From Blastocatellia bacterium (GTDB taxonomy: Bacteria > Acidobacteriota > Blastocatellia > UBA7656 > JADIYM01), in the NCBI GenBank assembly GCA_016705245.1, contig JADIYM010000016.1:1-64000 (forward strand): DNA of 64,000 nucleotides. The letters are read 5' to 3'. The notes beneath the pieces were generated by a model. That model was not told the DNA's origin. It worked only from the letters and a program-made list of their open reading frames with translations, and did no database searches. Within the stretch, counting starts at the first letter, position 1, and each line of letters opens with the position of its first letter. Position numbers and translations under genes: made by a program. Positions 18,051 to 26,890 of the stretch are shown here, one piece after another.

Positions 18051-21000
18051 CTAATCCGCGAGACGCAGTCGATCGAACGCGAGCGACGACGGGGAGAGCC
18101 GCAGGCGCACGGCTCGAATCTCAGGCTGAACGAAGCAGTAGGACTGCCGATGGCAGAACGGAACGAGAAGCGCCTTCTCCGCAAGCAGCGTCTCGACGCG
18201 ACGGTAGATGTCGTGCCGGGCATCCGGATCCGCCTCGACCCGGCCGGCCTCGCAGAGGCGGTCGAGTTCCGGACCGCCGACGAATCGTCCGTAGAGCCCG
18301 GCTTCCGAGTGCAGGACCGGATACACGAACGCATCGGCGTCCGGATAGTCGCCCAGCCAGCCTCCGATGATCACGTCGACCGTCGCTTCCCGACACGTCG
18401 CCTCGAGCGTTCCACCGGCGACGATAGACACGTCGAGCCGCACGCCTTCGCGCCCGAACGCGGCCGACAGCGACCGCTCGAGCGACTCGGCCACACCCGG
18501 GATCATCGCGGCCGTGAGCGTCAGCGTCGCCTCTGAGCGCTTCGGCGGAGCGTCGCCCCCCGGCACGCGCCGGGGCGGCTCGTACCCGAGCAGGCCGGGA
18601 GGGATGAGGCTGCGCGCCGGCATCGCCGACGCCCCGAAGCTCGCGCGTGCAAGCGCGTCGACGTCGACGCTCGACGCGAGGCGCCGCCGCAGCGATTCGT
18701 CGGCCAGCGGACCGGAGTGGGCATTGAAAACGAGGAAATAGGTCGCAAGTGTCGGGTACTCGTGCAGCAACGGCCCGTATTCCGGGTCGTTGCGAAGTGA
18801 CTCGCGATCAATCGCGTCCAGGTTCCACGCCAGCGAATAGCGGTGCTCCCGAAAGCCCGTGAGAATGTCGGACTGCGCAAGGCCGAATCGGTGCGACAGA
18901 CCCGTGCTTCGGGGAAACCCGGCGCGCCAGTAGTCCGGGTTCGCCTCCTGATCGAGGCGATGCCCGGGCTCGAATCGCGTGACGCGAAACGGGCCGGTGC
19001 CGATACAGGACCCGGGCACGGCGCCGTCGATGGCATCGGTTCCTTCAGGAACGATCGCTAGCGAGGAGTGCGTGAGCACAGCGGGGAAAATCCCAAGCGG
19101 CTCGTCGAGCGAGACGGTCAGTTCCGAATCGTCGACCACTCGGACGCCCTCGAGCGTCGGTGCGCGTCCCTCGTAGAGGTCAGCGGCGCCGCTCACCCGG
19201 TCGAGCAGCCATCGACGGTCCGGGAAACGCATCACGCGCTCGAAGGTATAGCGCACGTCACGAGCCGTGAGCGGCCGGCCGTCGTGAAAACGCACGCCTT
19301 CGCGAATCCGGATCCGATACCGGCGCCCTCCATCCTCGGTCGTTACTTCGGAGGCAAGCCACGGAGCGATCCGCGCACCCTTGCCCTCATGCGTGAGGGT
19401 CTCGAACACGGTGAGCACGATTCCGGCATGCACGTCATTGGGCTCAAGGCACGGATCGAGCGACTGCACGGTTGCGTGGTACGGAATCCGCAGAATCCCG
19501 CGCCCCGCGAGCGTCGTCTCACCCGTGACCGCCACGGCTGCTGCCTCCTCGAGCGGCGTGTCGACCGGAACCGGCGACATCGCGTCGAGCGGCTCGCTCC
19601 CGTTACTGCGAAGCCTGTCGGCTTCCTCGAGGAGTGATTGGGCACGCGCGTGATCGCCCCGGAGATTCGCCATCGTAGCCCCGACGTCGAGCAGCCGCAC
19701 TAGACTCGAATCTCGACGCAGGGCGCGCGCCGCGTCGGTGCCCCGGGTGACCCAGCGACGTGCCGCATCGATCCTCCGGTTTTTCCACGCGAGCTCGGCC
19801 GCCACTACCATCACGTCGAGCTCGCGGGCGCGGTTGCGCGCGCGAGAGAACGCGTCGGACGCGATGCCGAGCTCGCGAAGGCCGTCGTCGATATCGCCCG
19901 CCATTGCGAGGGCCTCCGCAAGCAGGAGTCTCGCCTCGCCCTCGCCGGCGGCGTCAGAGCCCTCGCGCTCTAGCAGTCCGACGGCGGTACGCATCGCCCG
20001 AACGGCCTCGTCCGGACTCCATGCGTCGAGCGCTCGGCGTGCGAGGTGCGTTGCGTGTTCGACCGTCTTCTCAGCCACGTCGCCGTGGGCGTAGTGATGG
20101 ACGAGTTGCGGAAGAATCCGCTCGATCCGGCCCGCGGCCTGCGCTTCGAGTTGCGCGGCGTGCCGCGCGTGCAGGAGCCGCCGCTTTCGGCGCGAAAGCG
20201 ATCGAAGCAGGACCTTGTGAAGGGCCCCGCTCGTGAACGCGAGATCGTCGCCCCCTTTCTGCCGATGCTCCTCGAGAAAACCGGACTCGACGAGTCGTTC
20301 CACAATGGCGTCGAGATCCTCGACATCGGCGGCCATGATCTCTAGCTCGCGATACGGGAATCGGCGGCCGAGGACCGACGCCATTCGTAGCAGTTCGTGC
20401 TCGTGGACGGGAAGACGCTCGACGCGGCGCGTCACGGCCTGTCGAACCGTCAGGGGCAGTTCCTCGGTGAACTCGCCGGAATGCCCCGATGCCACCCACA
20501 CGCCGTCGCTGCCTCGCTCGATTCGTGACGTTTCTACAAGCGATCGCACGAGCTCGCGGGTGAAATACGGATTGCCGGCCGAGACGTCGTGCAGTCGCTC
20601 GGCGAGCACCGGATCGACCGTGTCTTCTCCGAGGAGAAGCCCGACGAACGCGGTCTGTTCCTCGAGCGTGAACGGTTCGAGGGGAATCGCCGCAAACCGT
20701 CGCTCCTCGCGTAGCGCGTCGAGGAGCCGCGCACTGGCCTGCGGGCGTCCCAAGTCCGATGTCCGACTGGTCGCGACGATGAGGATCGGAAGCGGCTGAA
20801 GCCGCGAAACGAGGAACTGGACCGCAAGAAAGGCCACATCGGATGCGTGCAGGTCCTCGAGGCACACGACGAGCGGGCCCGTTCTCGCAATGCGAGCGAA
20901 CGCCCGCGCGATCAGCTCGAAGACGGCCGTCTGGCTCTCCGGATGGTCGGTGTCGAGGGTCCGGCCGCCCGTCGACGAATCAAGACTCCGCAGCTCAGTC

Positions 21001-22490
21001 ATCTCGCCGAGCACTGGGAAGAGCGCAGTCAGCTCGGGAAGCAGGTCGGCGACCGCGGCTGCGCCGTCGGAGCTCGACCGGATGACGTCCCGGATCGCAT
21101 CGCAGAAGGCGTTGTAGGGAATGCCGAGGTCGGCCTCGGCGAACCGTCCGCGGACCACCCGGACCGCCGCGCCGTGCGCCAGCATTTCGACATAGTCGAC
21201 GAGGTGCGACTTTCCGACGCCCGCATCGCCGGTGATCAGGACCAGCTGGCACTCTCCGGCCACCGCCATCTCGAGCCGGCGTCGCAGCGCGACGGTTTCC
21301 GCCTCGCGTCCGACGAGCATTGAAGACGCCGACGTGCGAGCGGTTGACTCTGATGTCGCCTGCGAGACGATGTGGTCCGCGAGCGCCACGGGCTCTCCAC
21401 GTCGGTCTTCGTCGACGATCGCAAGGTCATGGCCGAAATCGTCGGCGGTCTGGTACCGGTCCTCGGGGAGTTTTGCGAGGGCTCGCAGGACGATGGCATC
21501 GAGCTCCGGCGGCACTCCGGCTGTAACCTCCGACGGCGGCCGCGCCGGTTTCACGAGATGCTGCGTGAGCAGGACGCTCAGTTTCGCTGCCGGAAACGGC
21601 GGACTGCCGGTGAGCATCTCGTAGAGCACGCAACCGAGCGAATAGACGTCGGCGCGCCCGTCGACAGGCGCGTTTTCGATCTGTTCGGGCGACATGTACC
21701 GGGGCGTTCCGATGATGGCGTTGCCCGACGTGAGGGTGTTGACGTCGGCATCGTGGCCTGTCCGCAGCTTCGCGATGCCAAAGTCGAGGACTTTTGCCAT
21801 CGGACCTTCGGGCGTCGTCTCGAGAAAGATGTTGTCGGGCTTGAGATCGCGGTGCACGATTCCCGCCCGGTGTGCCGCCTGGAGCGCCGAGCAGACCTGG
21901 CGCGCAAGTCGAACGGCTGCGGCTGGAGCCATCGGCGACATTTCGGCGAGCTCATCGCTCAGCGGACGCCCAGCCAGGTACTCCATGACGATGTACATTC
22001 CGATGTCGGGCGCCACGCCGAAGTCGAAGATCGTGATGATGCGGGGGTGCTTGAGACTCGCGATGGCGAGCGCTTCGCGCTCGAATCGGGCAACGATCGG
22101 CGGCTCAGCGAGCGAGCGTGCGTGCACGAGCTTCACGGCGACTGTTCTCTTGAGGTTGAGCTGCGTGGCGCGATAGACGAGGCCCATGCCTCCCGCACCG
22201 ATTCGGGCATCGAGCCTGTACCGGTCGGCGATGACCGTCCCGACGAGTCCGGGAGCGATCGACGACGGTTCATCGCGGACTTCAGCGACATCCTCCCGAC
22301 CGTCGGACGGCTCGGTGACGGCGAGTGCGGCCGGCCCCTCGTCGTGCTCGCGCAGCAGCGTTTCGACGGCCTCGCGCAGGGCCACGTCGTTGGCGGCGGC
22401 ATTGCGCAGAAACGCCTGACGCGCGAAGGGCGGGCACGCGATGACCTGGTCGAAGAGGTCCCGGATCTGTTTCAGGCGTTCTGCTGTCAC
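18051..22490 (-). CDS. Ser/Thr kinase - AAA-type ATPase - TPR - peptide-binding (SBP_bac_5) fusion
   Basis: A single 1479-residue protein. A helical N-terminus (1-55) is followed by a protein kinase with IGAGGMGLVYRA (97-108), Lys120, HRDLKPDN (213-220), DFG (236-238) and GTPRYMSPEQ (261-270). Next is an ATPase of the AAA_16/MalT-like type with GDAGVGKS (421-428) and LVVCLEDLHASD as Walker B, then a helical TPR-like stretch to about 1030. The C-terminal 430 residues resemble an oligopeptide-binding protein (VQSLDPCLEPNDVHAG, IRIREGVRFHDGRPLTARDV, GTGPFRV, ANPDYWRAG). There is no signal peptide or clear membrane segment, so the binding domain should be cytoplasmic, where it could sense a peptide-like ligand for the kinase; that is inference. 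Confidence 0.8.
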   Translation of the reverse strand: MTAERLKQIRDLFDQVIACPPFARQAFLRNAAANDVALREAVETLLREHDEGPAALAVTEPSDGREDVAEVRDEPSSIAPGLVGTVIADRYRLDARIGAGGMGLVYRATQLNLKRTVAVKLVHARSLAEPPIVARFEREALAIASLKHPRIITIFDFGVAPDIGMYIVMEYLAGRPLSDELAEMSPMAPAAAVRLARQVCSALQAAHRAGIVHRDLKPDNIFLETTPEGPMAKVLDFGIAKLRTGHDADVNTLTSGNAIIGTPRYMSPEQIENAPVDGRADVYSLGCVLYEMLTGSPPFPAAKLSVLLTQHLVKPARPPSEVTAGVPPELDAIVLRALAKLPEDRYQTADDFGHDLAIVDEDRRGEPVALADHIVSQATSESTARTSASSMLVGREAETVALRRRLEMAVAGECQLVLITGDAGVGKSHLVDYVEMLAHGAAVRVVRGRFAEADLGIPYNAFCDAIRDVIRSSSDGAAAVADLLPELTALFPVLGEMTELRSLDSSTGGRTLDTDHPESQTAVFELIARAFARIARTGPLVVCLEDLHASDVAFLAVQFLVSRLQPLPILIVATSRTSDLGRPQASARLLDALREERRFAAIPLEPFTLEEQTAFVGLLLGEDTVDPVLAERLHDVSAGNPYFTRELVRSLVETSRIERGSDGVWVASGHSGEFTEELPLTVRQAVTRRVERLPVHEHELLRMASVLGRRFPYRELEIMAADVEDLDAIVERLVESGFLEEHRQKGGDDLAFTSGALHKVLLRSLSRRKRRLLHARHAAQLEAQAAGRIERILPQLVHHYAHGDVAEKTVEHATHLARRALDAWSPDEAVRAMRTAVGLLEREGSDAAGEGEARLLLAEALAMAGDIDDGLRELGIASDAFSRARNRARELDVMVVAAELAWKNRRIDAARRWVTRGTDAARALRRDSSLVRLLDVGATMANLRGDHARAQSLLEEADRLRSNGSEPLDAMSPVPVDTPLEEAAAVAVTGETTLAGRGILRIPYHATVQSLDPCLEPNDVHAGIVLTVFETLTHEGKGARIAPWLASEVTTEDGGRRYRIRIREGVRFHDGRPLTARDVRYTFERVMRFPDRRWLLDRVSGAADLYEGRAPTLEGVRVVDDSELTVSLDEPLGIFPAVLTHSSLAIVPEGTDAIDGAVPGSCIGTGPFRVTRFEPGHRLDQEANPDYWRAGFPRSTGLSHRFGLAQSDILTGFREHRYSLAWNLDAIDRESLRNDPEYGPLLHEYPTLATYFLVFNAHSGPLADESLRRRLASSVDVDALARASFGASAMPARSLIPPGLLGYEPPRRVPGGDAPPKRSEATLTLTAAMIPGVAESLERSLSAAFGREGVRLDVSIVAGGTLEATCREATVDVIIGGWLGDYPDADAFVYPVLHSEAGLYGRFVGGPELDRLCEAGRVEADPDARHDIYRRVETLLAEKALLVPFCHRQSYCFVQPEIRAVRLRLSPSSLAFDRLRLAD

Positions 22491-22582
22491 GGCGGAGTTA
22501 TTCGAGGACGGGCGGCGCGGCAGGCTCAGGTTGAGTCCGAGGGCGCGATCGGTGTAACGCTACCAGATCAAGCAGTTCATGG

Positions 22583-22656
22583 CTTTGCGCCTTTGCGCCT
22601 TTGCGCGAACGATCTTCAAGAGGCGAAGAGGTTCACGCAAAGGCGCAAAGACGCAG
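22583..22656. repeat. Hairpin repeat family A
   Basis: CTTTGCGC words facing GCGCAAAG words around an AAGAGGCGAAGAGGTT loop. It lies between the 3' end of ilvE and the 5' side of the large kinase gene, and can serve as the ilvE terminator. Confidence 0.75.
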
Positions 22657-22670
22657 AGGACGAGTGAACC

Positions 22671-23627
22671 TCAGACTGCCGCCGATCCAGCCACCGTCCG
22701 CTTGAATCCCGGCACCGTGATCCGCCATTCGGCGCGAGTGCCCGCCGATCCGCTCGTTGCACCACTGAAAGCTTCCTGGATGCGCGACGTGATCGCCCCG
22801 ATCCGCCCGCTGCCAATCGGCAGCCCGTCGAGCTCGCGGATACCCGTCACTTCGCACGCCGTTCCCGTCAGGAAGGCTTCGTCGGCCGAACGCAGGTCGT
22901 CGAGCGTCATCGTGCGAATCTCGGCCTCGATGCCAAGGTCACCGGCAAGTCCGAGCACTGCGTCGCGGGTAATACCCATCAGGATCGACGATCGCGCGTC
23001 GTTCGTGACGAGCCTTCCATCGCTCACGAGGAACAGGTTCTCGACCGCGCCCTCGGCGATCGTGCCGTCGGAATTGGTCATGAGCGCCTCGTCGAAGCCT
23101 CGCGACATCGCCTCGCGAACGGCGAGTCGTGACCCGATGTACTGACCGCACGCCTTTGCAGTGGATGGCAGCATCGACGTGTGGATCTTGTGGTACGGCG
23201 AGAGCGTGAGTCGGACGCCGAGCGCTTTCGCTTCGGGCCTGACGTGACCCATGTCCGGCCACGCGAGGATCGCCACTTCGATCGGACAATCGACGCGAAT
23301 GCCGAGATTGTCGGTCCCGGACCACACGATCGGACGGATGTAACAATTGCGCAGTTTGTTTGCGGCGATCACCTCGAGCGTGGCTTCGATCAGCTGCTCG
23401 TGGGTGAACTCGTGAACGAGGTTGTACACAGCCGCCGATGCGAACAGTCGGTCCATGTGCTCCGGAAGCCGAAAGACCGCCGGACCGTCGACGCCGTCGT
23501 AACAGCGGATGCCTTCGAAGACTCCGGTGCCGTAATGCAGGGCGTGGGTAGCGACGTGCGTCGTCGCATCGTCCCATCGGACCAGAGCTCCGTTGAGCCA
23601 CACGTATTCGATACCTTCAAATCCCAT
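22671..23627 (-). CDS. ilvE: Branched-chain amino acid aminotransferase
   Basis: A protein of 318 residues, fold-type IV PLP aminotransferase. It has LHYGTGVFEGIRCY, IRPIVWSG, the PLP Lys in SMLPSTAKACGQY (Lys158) and GFDEALMTNSDGTIAEGAVENLFLV, which is the phosphate-binding region. It catalyses the last step of Leu/Ile/Val synthesis or their degradation. The start is fixed by GGAGGTG upstream of the ATG at 23627. It is divergent from an Lrp/AsnC-type gene, a common pairing for amino-acid control. The C-terminal 30 residues are slightly unusual (SGATSGSAGTRAEW). Confidence 0.9.
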   Translation of the reverse strand: MGFEGIEYVWLNGALVRWDDATTHVATHALHYGTGVFEGIRCYDGVDGPAVFRLPEHMDRLFASAAVYNLVHEFTHEQLIEATLEVIAANKLRNCYIRPIVWSGTDNLGIRVDCPIEVAILAWPDMGHVRPEAKALGVRLTLSPYHKIHTSMLPSTAKACGQYIGSRLAVREAMSRGFDEALMTNSDGTIAEGAVENLFLVSDGRLVTNDARSSILMGITRDAVLGLAGDLGIEAEIRTMTLDDLRSADEAFLTGTACEVTGIRELDGLPIGSGRIGAITSRIQEAFSGATSGSAGTRAEWRITVPGFKRTVAGSAAV

Positions 23628-23688
23628 ATCGGCACCTCCTGCAGGTTATGCGCGTCGGCTCCGAGACCGCGCGCCAGGACGCATGCGG

Positions 23689-23777
23689 TTTCACCTCCAT
23701 TTTAGGCTGCAGGACCCGAGCATGGAATGGGCATTGAAAGGAAGTTTGGCCCGAATGCTTCATGTTGTAAGGTGAAA
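23689..23777. promoter_or_regulatory. Possible operator pair in the ilvE/lrp intergenic region
   Basis: TTTCACCT at 23689-23696 and its exact inverse AGGTGAAA at 23770-23777 face each other across the 156-bp divergent region; the second overlaps the lrp-type gene's ribosome site. An Lrp-family dimer array could bridge them, but the match is short and the ribosome-site overlap may be coincidence. Confidence 0.2.
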
Positions 23778-23783
23778 TCGATC

Positions 23784-24257
23784 ATGACGAGCACTATTGA
23801 CAAGCAGCTCGATGCGATCGGATGGAGAATCCTGGCGGAGCTCCAGGCGAACGCCCGGATCTCGTATGCCGAGCTCGGCCGACGCGTCGGTCTCACGACA
23901 CCGGCGGTGTCTGAGCGCGTGCGGCGGCTCGAGGAGTCGGGGGTCATTGCGGGCTTCCGGACCGAGGTGGATCCCGCGAAGGTAGGCCTGCCGATCACGG
24001 CATTCATCCGGATGAGCATCGTCGGCGACGTCTCGAACGCGCTCGTGGCGCTCGTTCGCGAGTTGCCCGAGGTTGTCGAGTGTCACAAGGGGACGGGCGG
24101 AGACTCGTTCATCCTGAAAGTGACGGTTCGATCGGTTGCACACCTCGAGGCGCTCATCGACCGGCTGATTCCCTTCGGCACGACGTCGACTTCGATCGTG
24201 TTGTCATCGCCGGTCGAACGCAGAACGATCGAGCGCGAGGACATCGTCGGCGACTGA
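23784..24257 (+). CDS. Lrp/AsnC-family transcriptional regulator
   Basis: A protein of 157 residues. An N-terminal HTH (GWRILAELQANARISYAELGRRVGLTTPAVSERVRRLE) is followed by an AsnC/RAM ligand-binding domain (GLPITAFIRMSI, PEVVECHKGTGGDSFILKV). Family members sense amino acids and control their metabolism. The neighbour ilvE suggests branched-chain amino acids as a signal, which is inference from context. ATG 23784 is preceded by AAGGTGA; the upstream ATG 23727 would add 19 residues not typical of the family. Confidence 0.85.
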   Translation: MTSTIDKQLDAIGWRILAELQANARISYAELGRRVGLTTPAVSERVRRLEESGVIAGFRTEVDPAKVGLPITAFIRMSIVGDVSNALVALVRELPEVVECHKGTGGDSFILKVTVRSVAHLEALIDRLIPFGTTSTSIVLSSPVERRTIEREDIVGD

Positions 24258-24416
24258 GTCCGCGTTTTTTCGGTGGCCGCACAACTTTTCCGCGGCGGGC
24301 TCGATCATGGGTCCGACCGGAGAGTCCGTGTACATCGCAGACGAGGCGAGCCGGTCGTTCGACCGATTGACGCGAGACGCGAGGCGGTGCATTGTGAATC
24401 ATGGAGGCCCTAACCA

Positions 24417-24884
24417 ATGGCAGAGTATGACCTGGAGCTGAGAATGCAGCTGTTGGGGGAGAGGATCGAGAGGTCCCGCGAAGAATCGGAACGCAAGTGG
24501 CAGCAGACTGAGAAGGAGTACGCGATCCTCAGGCAGCTGCAGGCCGAGGGGATGCGAGAGACGTTCGCGCTCAGGGAGTTGTGCGCTGATCTCAATGCGG
24601 CCAGTCGGAGACACGATCAACAACTCGACAGGCTGGAAGCGAAGATAGATGCGACCTTCGACAAGCTTGACGCGAAGTTGGATGCGACCTTCGGCAAGCT
24701 TGACGCGAAGTTGGATGCGACCTTCGGCAAGCTGGACGCGACCATCGACCGGCTATCTGCGGAGACCGCGGCGAGCTTCGCACTGCACGATCAGGCCCTC
24801 ACCCGACTCGAGGTCTTCGCCGCAAGCCACAGCGTCGATCCGGAGGCGCACCGGAAATTCCGGGAGTCCTTCGGGCTCCCGTAG
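24417..24884 (+). CDS. Coiled-coil protein with internal 11-residue repeats
   Basis: A protein of 155 residues, almost wholly heptad-patterned and charged. Three units of 11 residues (based on AK(I/L)DATF(D/G)KLD) occupy about residues 75-107 and reflect a DNA tandem repeat. No known domain is recognised. GGAGGC lies 13 bases before ATG 24417. The repeat number is likely to vary between strains. It stands alone downstream of the lrp-type gene, about 160 bp away. Confidence 0.6.
   Translation: MAEYDLELRMQLLGERIERSREESERKWQQTEKEYAILRQLQAEGMRETFALRELCADLNAASRRHDQQLDRLEAKIDATFDKLDAKLDATFGKLDAKLDATFGKLDATIDRLSAETAASFALHDQALTRLEVFAASHSVDPEAHRKFRESFGLP
24639..24737 (+). repeat. Three 33-bp in-frame tandem repeats
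   Basis: Units at 24639-24671, 24672-24704 and 24705-24737 begin GCGAAG(A/T)T(A/G)GATGCGACC and differ at only a few bases. They lie wholly inside the coiled-coil gene and keep its frame. Confidence 0.85.
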
Positions 24885-25232
24885 ACGCCACGTACTTTCA
24901 CGGAAAACATTGATTACATTGCGCTTTTAGTGATTTCGGCTCGGTTCGCGCGTGAAATTGCTTCTCCGGGCGTCGAAAATGACGGTTGGCGCGTCCTGCG
25001 TGTGGGTTCCAGTTCACGAATTGGCGGTCACCTCGCCATAGTGCAGGTTCACTCGCACCGTCCGCAAAGTGCTGAAAAGCATGGTGTTCCGGCGCCACGC
25101 ACGGGCTGGGCGGGGACTTTCTCGTGCAATCGCGAGAGCATTCGACGGCAATGCAGCAAGTCGTACCTGAAAGGAAAAAAGCCCACCATCTTGCGAGGGG
25201 TCGGACCGCTTACCGCTCTATCTTGTGTGCAT
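24885..25232. other. Intergenic stretch without recognised features
   Basis: Less GC-rich than its surroundings (e.g. AAAACATTGATTACATTG at about 24903). No ORF with family character, RNA gene or strong dyad is seen. It ends in a family B hairpin. Confidence 0.4.
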
Positions 25233-25318
25233 GCTCTGTGGCTCCGCGGCTCCGTGTCTCTGTGTGCGTAGCGTCTGAAGAGCTTCGCACACAGAGACAC
25301 GGAGCCACGGAGGCACAG
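25233..25318. repeat. Hairpin repeat family B
   Basis: GGCTCCGTGTCTCTGTGTGCG on the left faces CGCACACAGAGACACGGAGCC on the right with GTCTGAAGAGCTT between, a nearly perfect long stem. It sits at the 3' end of the DUF4287-type gene and is a likely terminator. Confidence 0.85.
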
Positions 25319-25322
25319 GCCA

Positions 25323-25919
25323 CTACGCCATGTCGTAGGCCTGCTTGAGCCAGCCGATCAGCTCCGCATCCACTTCGTCGACGGTCTCGACGCGCACGCG
25401 ATGCGAGACCATCGCGTTCCAGCTGCCTGCGCTCTCGAGCCGACCGGATGGCTCGACGCCCTTCAACTGAATGCCGACATCGAACCGCGTCGCCGTCGAC
25501 GGATGCAGGCACGCAAACTGCTTCGATCTTCGCAGGCTCACGTATGCCTGCTTCGGCGCGAGCTCGACGTCCTTCCCGAATCGGTTGATGTGGTTCATCA
25601 GCGCGTTGTAGATCGGCCGCAGATCCGCCTTCTTGCCGGCGAACAGCCCATCGACGGCACTGCCGCCGCCGGTCGATTTCGGCGCTGCCGTCGGCCGTCC
25701 CGTCGCAGCCGCCATCGACGGATGGTCCTTCATCGCATGCACGATCGCATTCGCGTAGCCGTGGCCGATGCCGTGCTCGCTCTTCAGGTAGTTGACGATC
25801 TCGCCGTGTTTTTCCTTTCCGCATCCGCGGGCAATCTCGATCCACTGGGCGAGCGACTTGCCGGTCTTCGCCTCGAGGTTCTTCATCATCGTCGCCATTG
25901 CATCATCGGGGGTAGCCAT
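25323..25919 (-). CDS. DUF4287/DUF5655-domain protein
   Basis: A protein of 198 residues. The N-terminal DUF4287-type domain shows LEAKTGKSLAQWIEIA, KEKHGEIVNYLKSEHG and GHGYANAIV (residues 14-60). A short Gly/Ser linker leads to a DUF5655-like domain (FGKDVELAPKQAYVSLRRSK ... FACLHPSTATRFDVGI). Both domains are widespread small-protein families of unknown function. It is the last of a leftward group with an SRPBCC-fold and a MazG-like gene. Confidence 0.75.
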   Translation of the reverse strand: MATPDDAMATMMKNLEAKTGKSLAQWIEIARGCGKEKHGEIVNYLKSEHGIGHGYANAIVHAMKDHPSMAAATGRPTAAPKSTGGGSAVDGLFAGKKADLRPIYNALMNHINRFGKDVELAPKQAYVSLRRSKQFACLHPSTATRFDVGIQLKGVEPSGRLESAGSWNAMVSHRVRVETVDEVDAELIGWLKQAYDMA

Positions 25920-25961
25920 TGGGAATTCTCCTCTGTCGTGAACTGGTCGTGTGCGTCCGGC

Positions 25962-26417
25962 TTATCCGTTGCTCCGCGCGAGGAAGGCGGCGAGCGACGT
26001 GAGCGTGTCGCGCCAGCCGCGTTCGCAGCCCTCGTAGAAGGCATCGGCGACCGCGTCCGCCGGAAAGCCATCCTGACGCACCGTAAGTCGAGAGCCGCCG
26101 TCGTGAGGCTCGACGACGAACTCCGTGGTGAAATCGGCCGCGAACGGGAGCGGTCCCGATCGGGCAAAATACGCATATTCTCCGAGAACGAGCCGTCGCG
26201 GCGCATCCGCCGCCAGGATGCGGGCCGTCGTGATGTACTCCGGCGCATCCTCGTCGTCTCCCCACGCCGCCGACCAGATGCCGCCCTCGCGCGCGTCGAC
26301 GATCGCGCGCGCCGCCGACCACCACGCGCGAATAGCACTCGGAGTGACGAGCGCGGCGAAGGCGCGATCCGGAGGCGCATCGAGTTCGATCGAGGCGACG
26401 TGACTGCGGGTGGACAT
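25962..26417 (-). CDS. SRPBCC/AHSA1-like protein
   Basis: A protein of 151 residues with the START-like fold of the AHSA1 (activator of Hsp90 ATPase homologue) family: ELDAPPDRAFAALVTPSAIRAWW at the start, GSRLTVRQDGFP and a C-terminal helix GCERGWRDTLTSLAAFLA. Bacterial members bind hydrophobic ligands; no catalytic residue is diagnostic. ATG 26417 is the first that gives the typical N-terminus; the open frame upstream is a shadow. Confidence 0.75.
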   Translation of the reverse strand: MSTRSHVASIELDAPPDRAFAALVTPSAIRAWWSAARAIVDAREGGIWSAAWGDDEDAPEYITTARILAADAPRRLVLGEYAYFARSGPLPFAADFTTEFVVEPHDGGSRLTVRQDGFPADAVADAFYEGCERGWRDTLTSLAAFLARSNG

Positions 26418-26464
26418 GAAGTAGCGTCCGCGGCGTGGATGTGAGGCTTGCCGAGCGCGGCCGA

Positions 26465-26890
26465 TCAGGACTCGTCTTCGAACTCCGTGTACTTTCGTGC
26501 AGAACCGTGCGATTTGGCAACCGGGTACTTCACTTCGTTGAGCGAAAGCTTGTCGCGAAACGCCCGGCCGAGATCGATGCCCTGGTCGTGTGCGATCAGC
26601 AGCACCCAGTAGAGGACGTCCGAGAGTTCGTGACCGAGCGCATCGTGATTCGCTTCGAGATGCGTCTCGAGCTCGTCGCCGTTGCGCCACTGCATGAGCT
26701 CGAGCACCTCGGCTGTCTCGAGCGCGAGCGAAACAGCCGTGTCTTTGGGCGTGTGGAACTGTTTCCAGTCGCGTGCGTCGCGAAAGGCCACGACGGCGGC
26801 CGTGAGCTCCTGGATCGAGTCAGCCGTCGACTCGCGCTCGCCATCCTTCGCGCGCTCGGACGCGTCTCCACTCACGATGCCGGCTCCCAC
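26465..26890 (-). CDS. MazG-like nucleotide pyrophosphohydrolase
   Basis: A protein of about 141 residues. The conserved all-alpha NTP-PPase core is ALETAEVLELMQW followed by ELSDVLYWVLLIAHDQGIDL, giving the ExxE...ExxD metal-binding pattern of the RS21-C6/DCTPP1 group, which hydrolyses dCTP and other non-canonical or excess dNTPs to dNMP. The ATG at 26890 overlaps the end of the upstream ATPase gene by 19 bp; the GTG at 26875 gives a tight 4-bp GTGA overlap and is an equally good start. Translational coupling to the ATPase gene is likely. Confidence 0.8.
   Translation of the reverse strand: MGAGIVSGDASERAKDGERESTADSIQELTAAVVAFRDARDWKQFHTPKDTAVSLALETAEVLELMQWRNGDELETHLEANHDALGHELSDVLYWVLLIAHDQGIDLGRAFRDKLSLNEVKYPVAKSHGSARKYTEFEDES

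Noticed and set aside
21372..22667. Plus-strand open frame of 431 codons
   Set aside because: Antisense to the large kinase fusion and extends into a hairpin repeat; no family character.
24639..24737. CRISPR-like tandem repeat
   Set aside because: Units are contiguous without spacers and lie in frame inside a coiled-coil gene.
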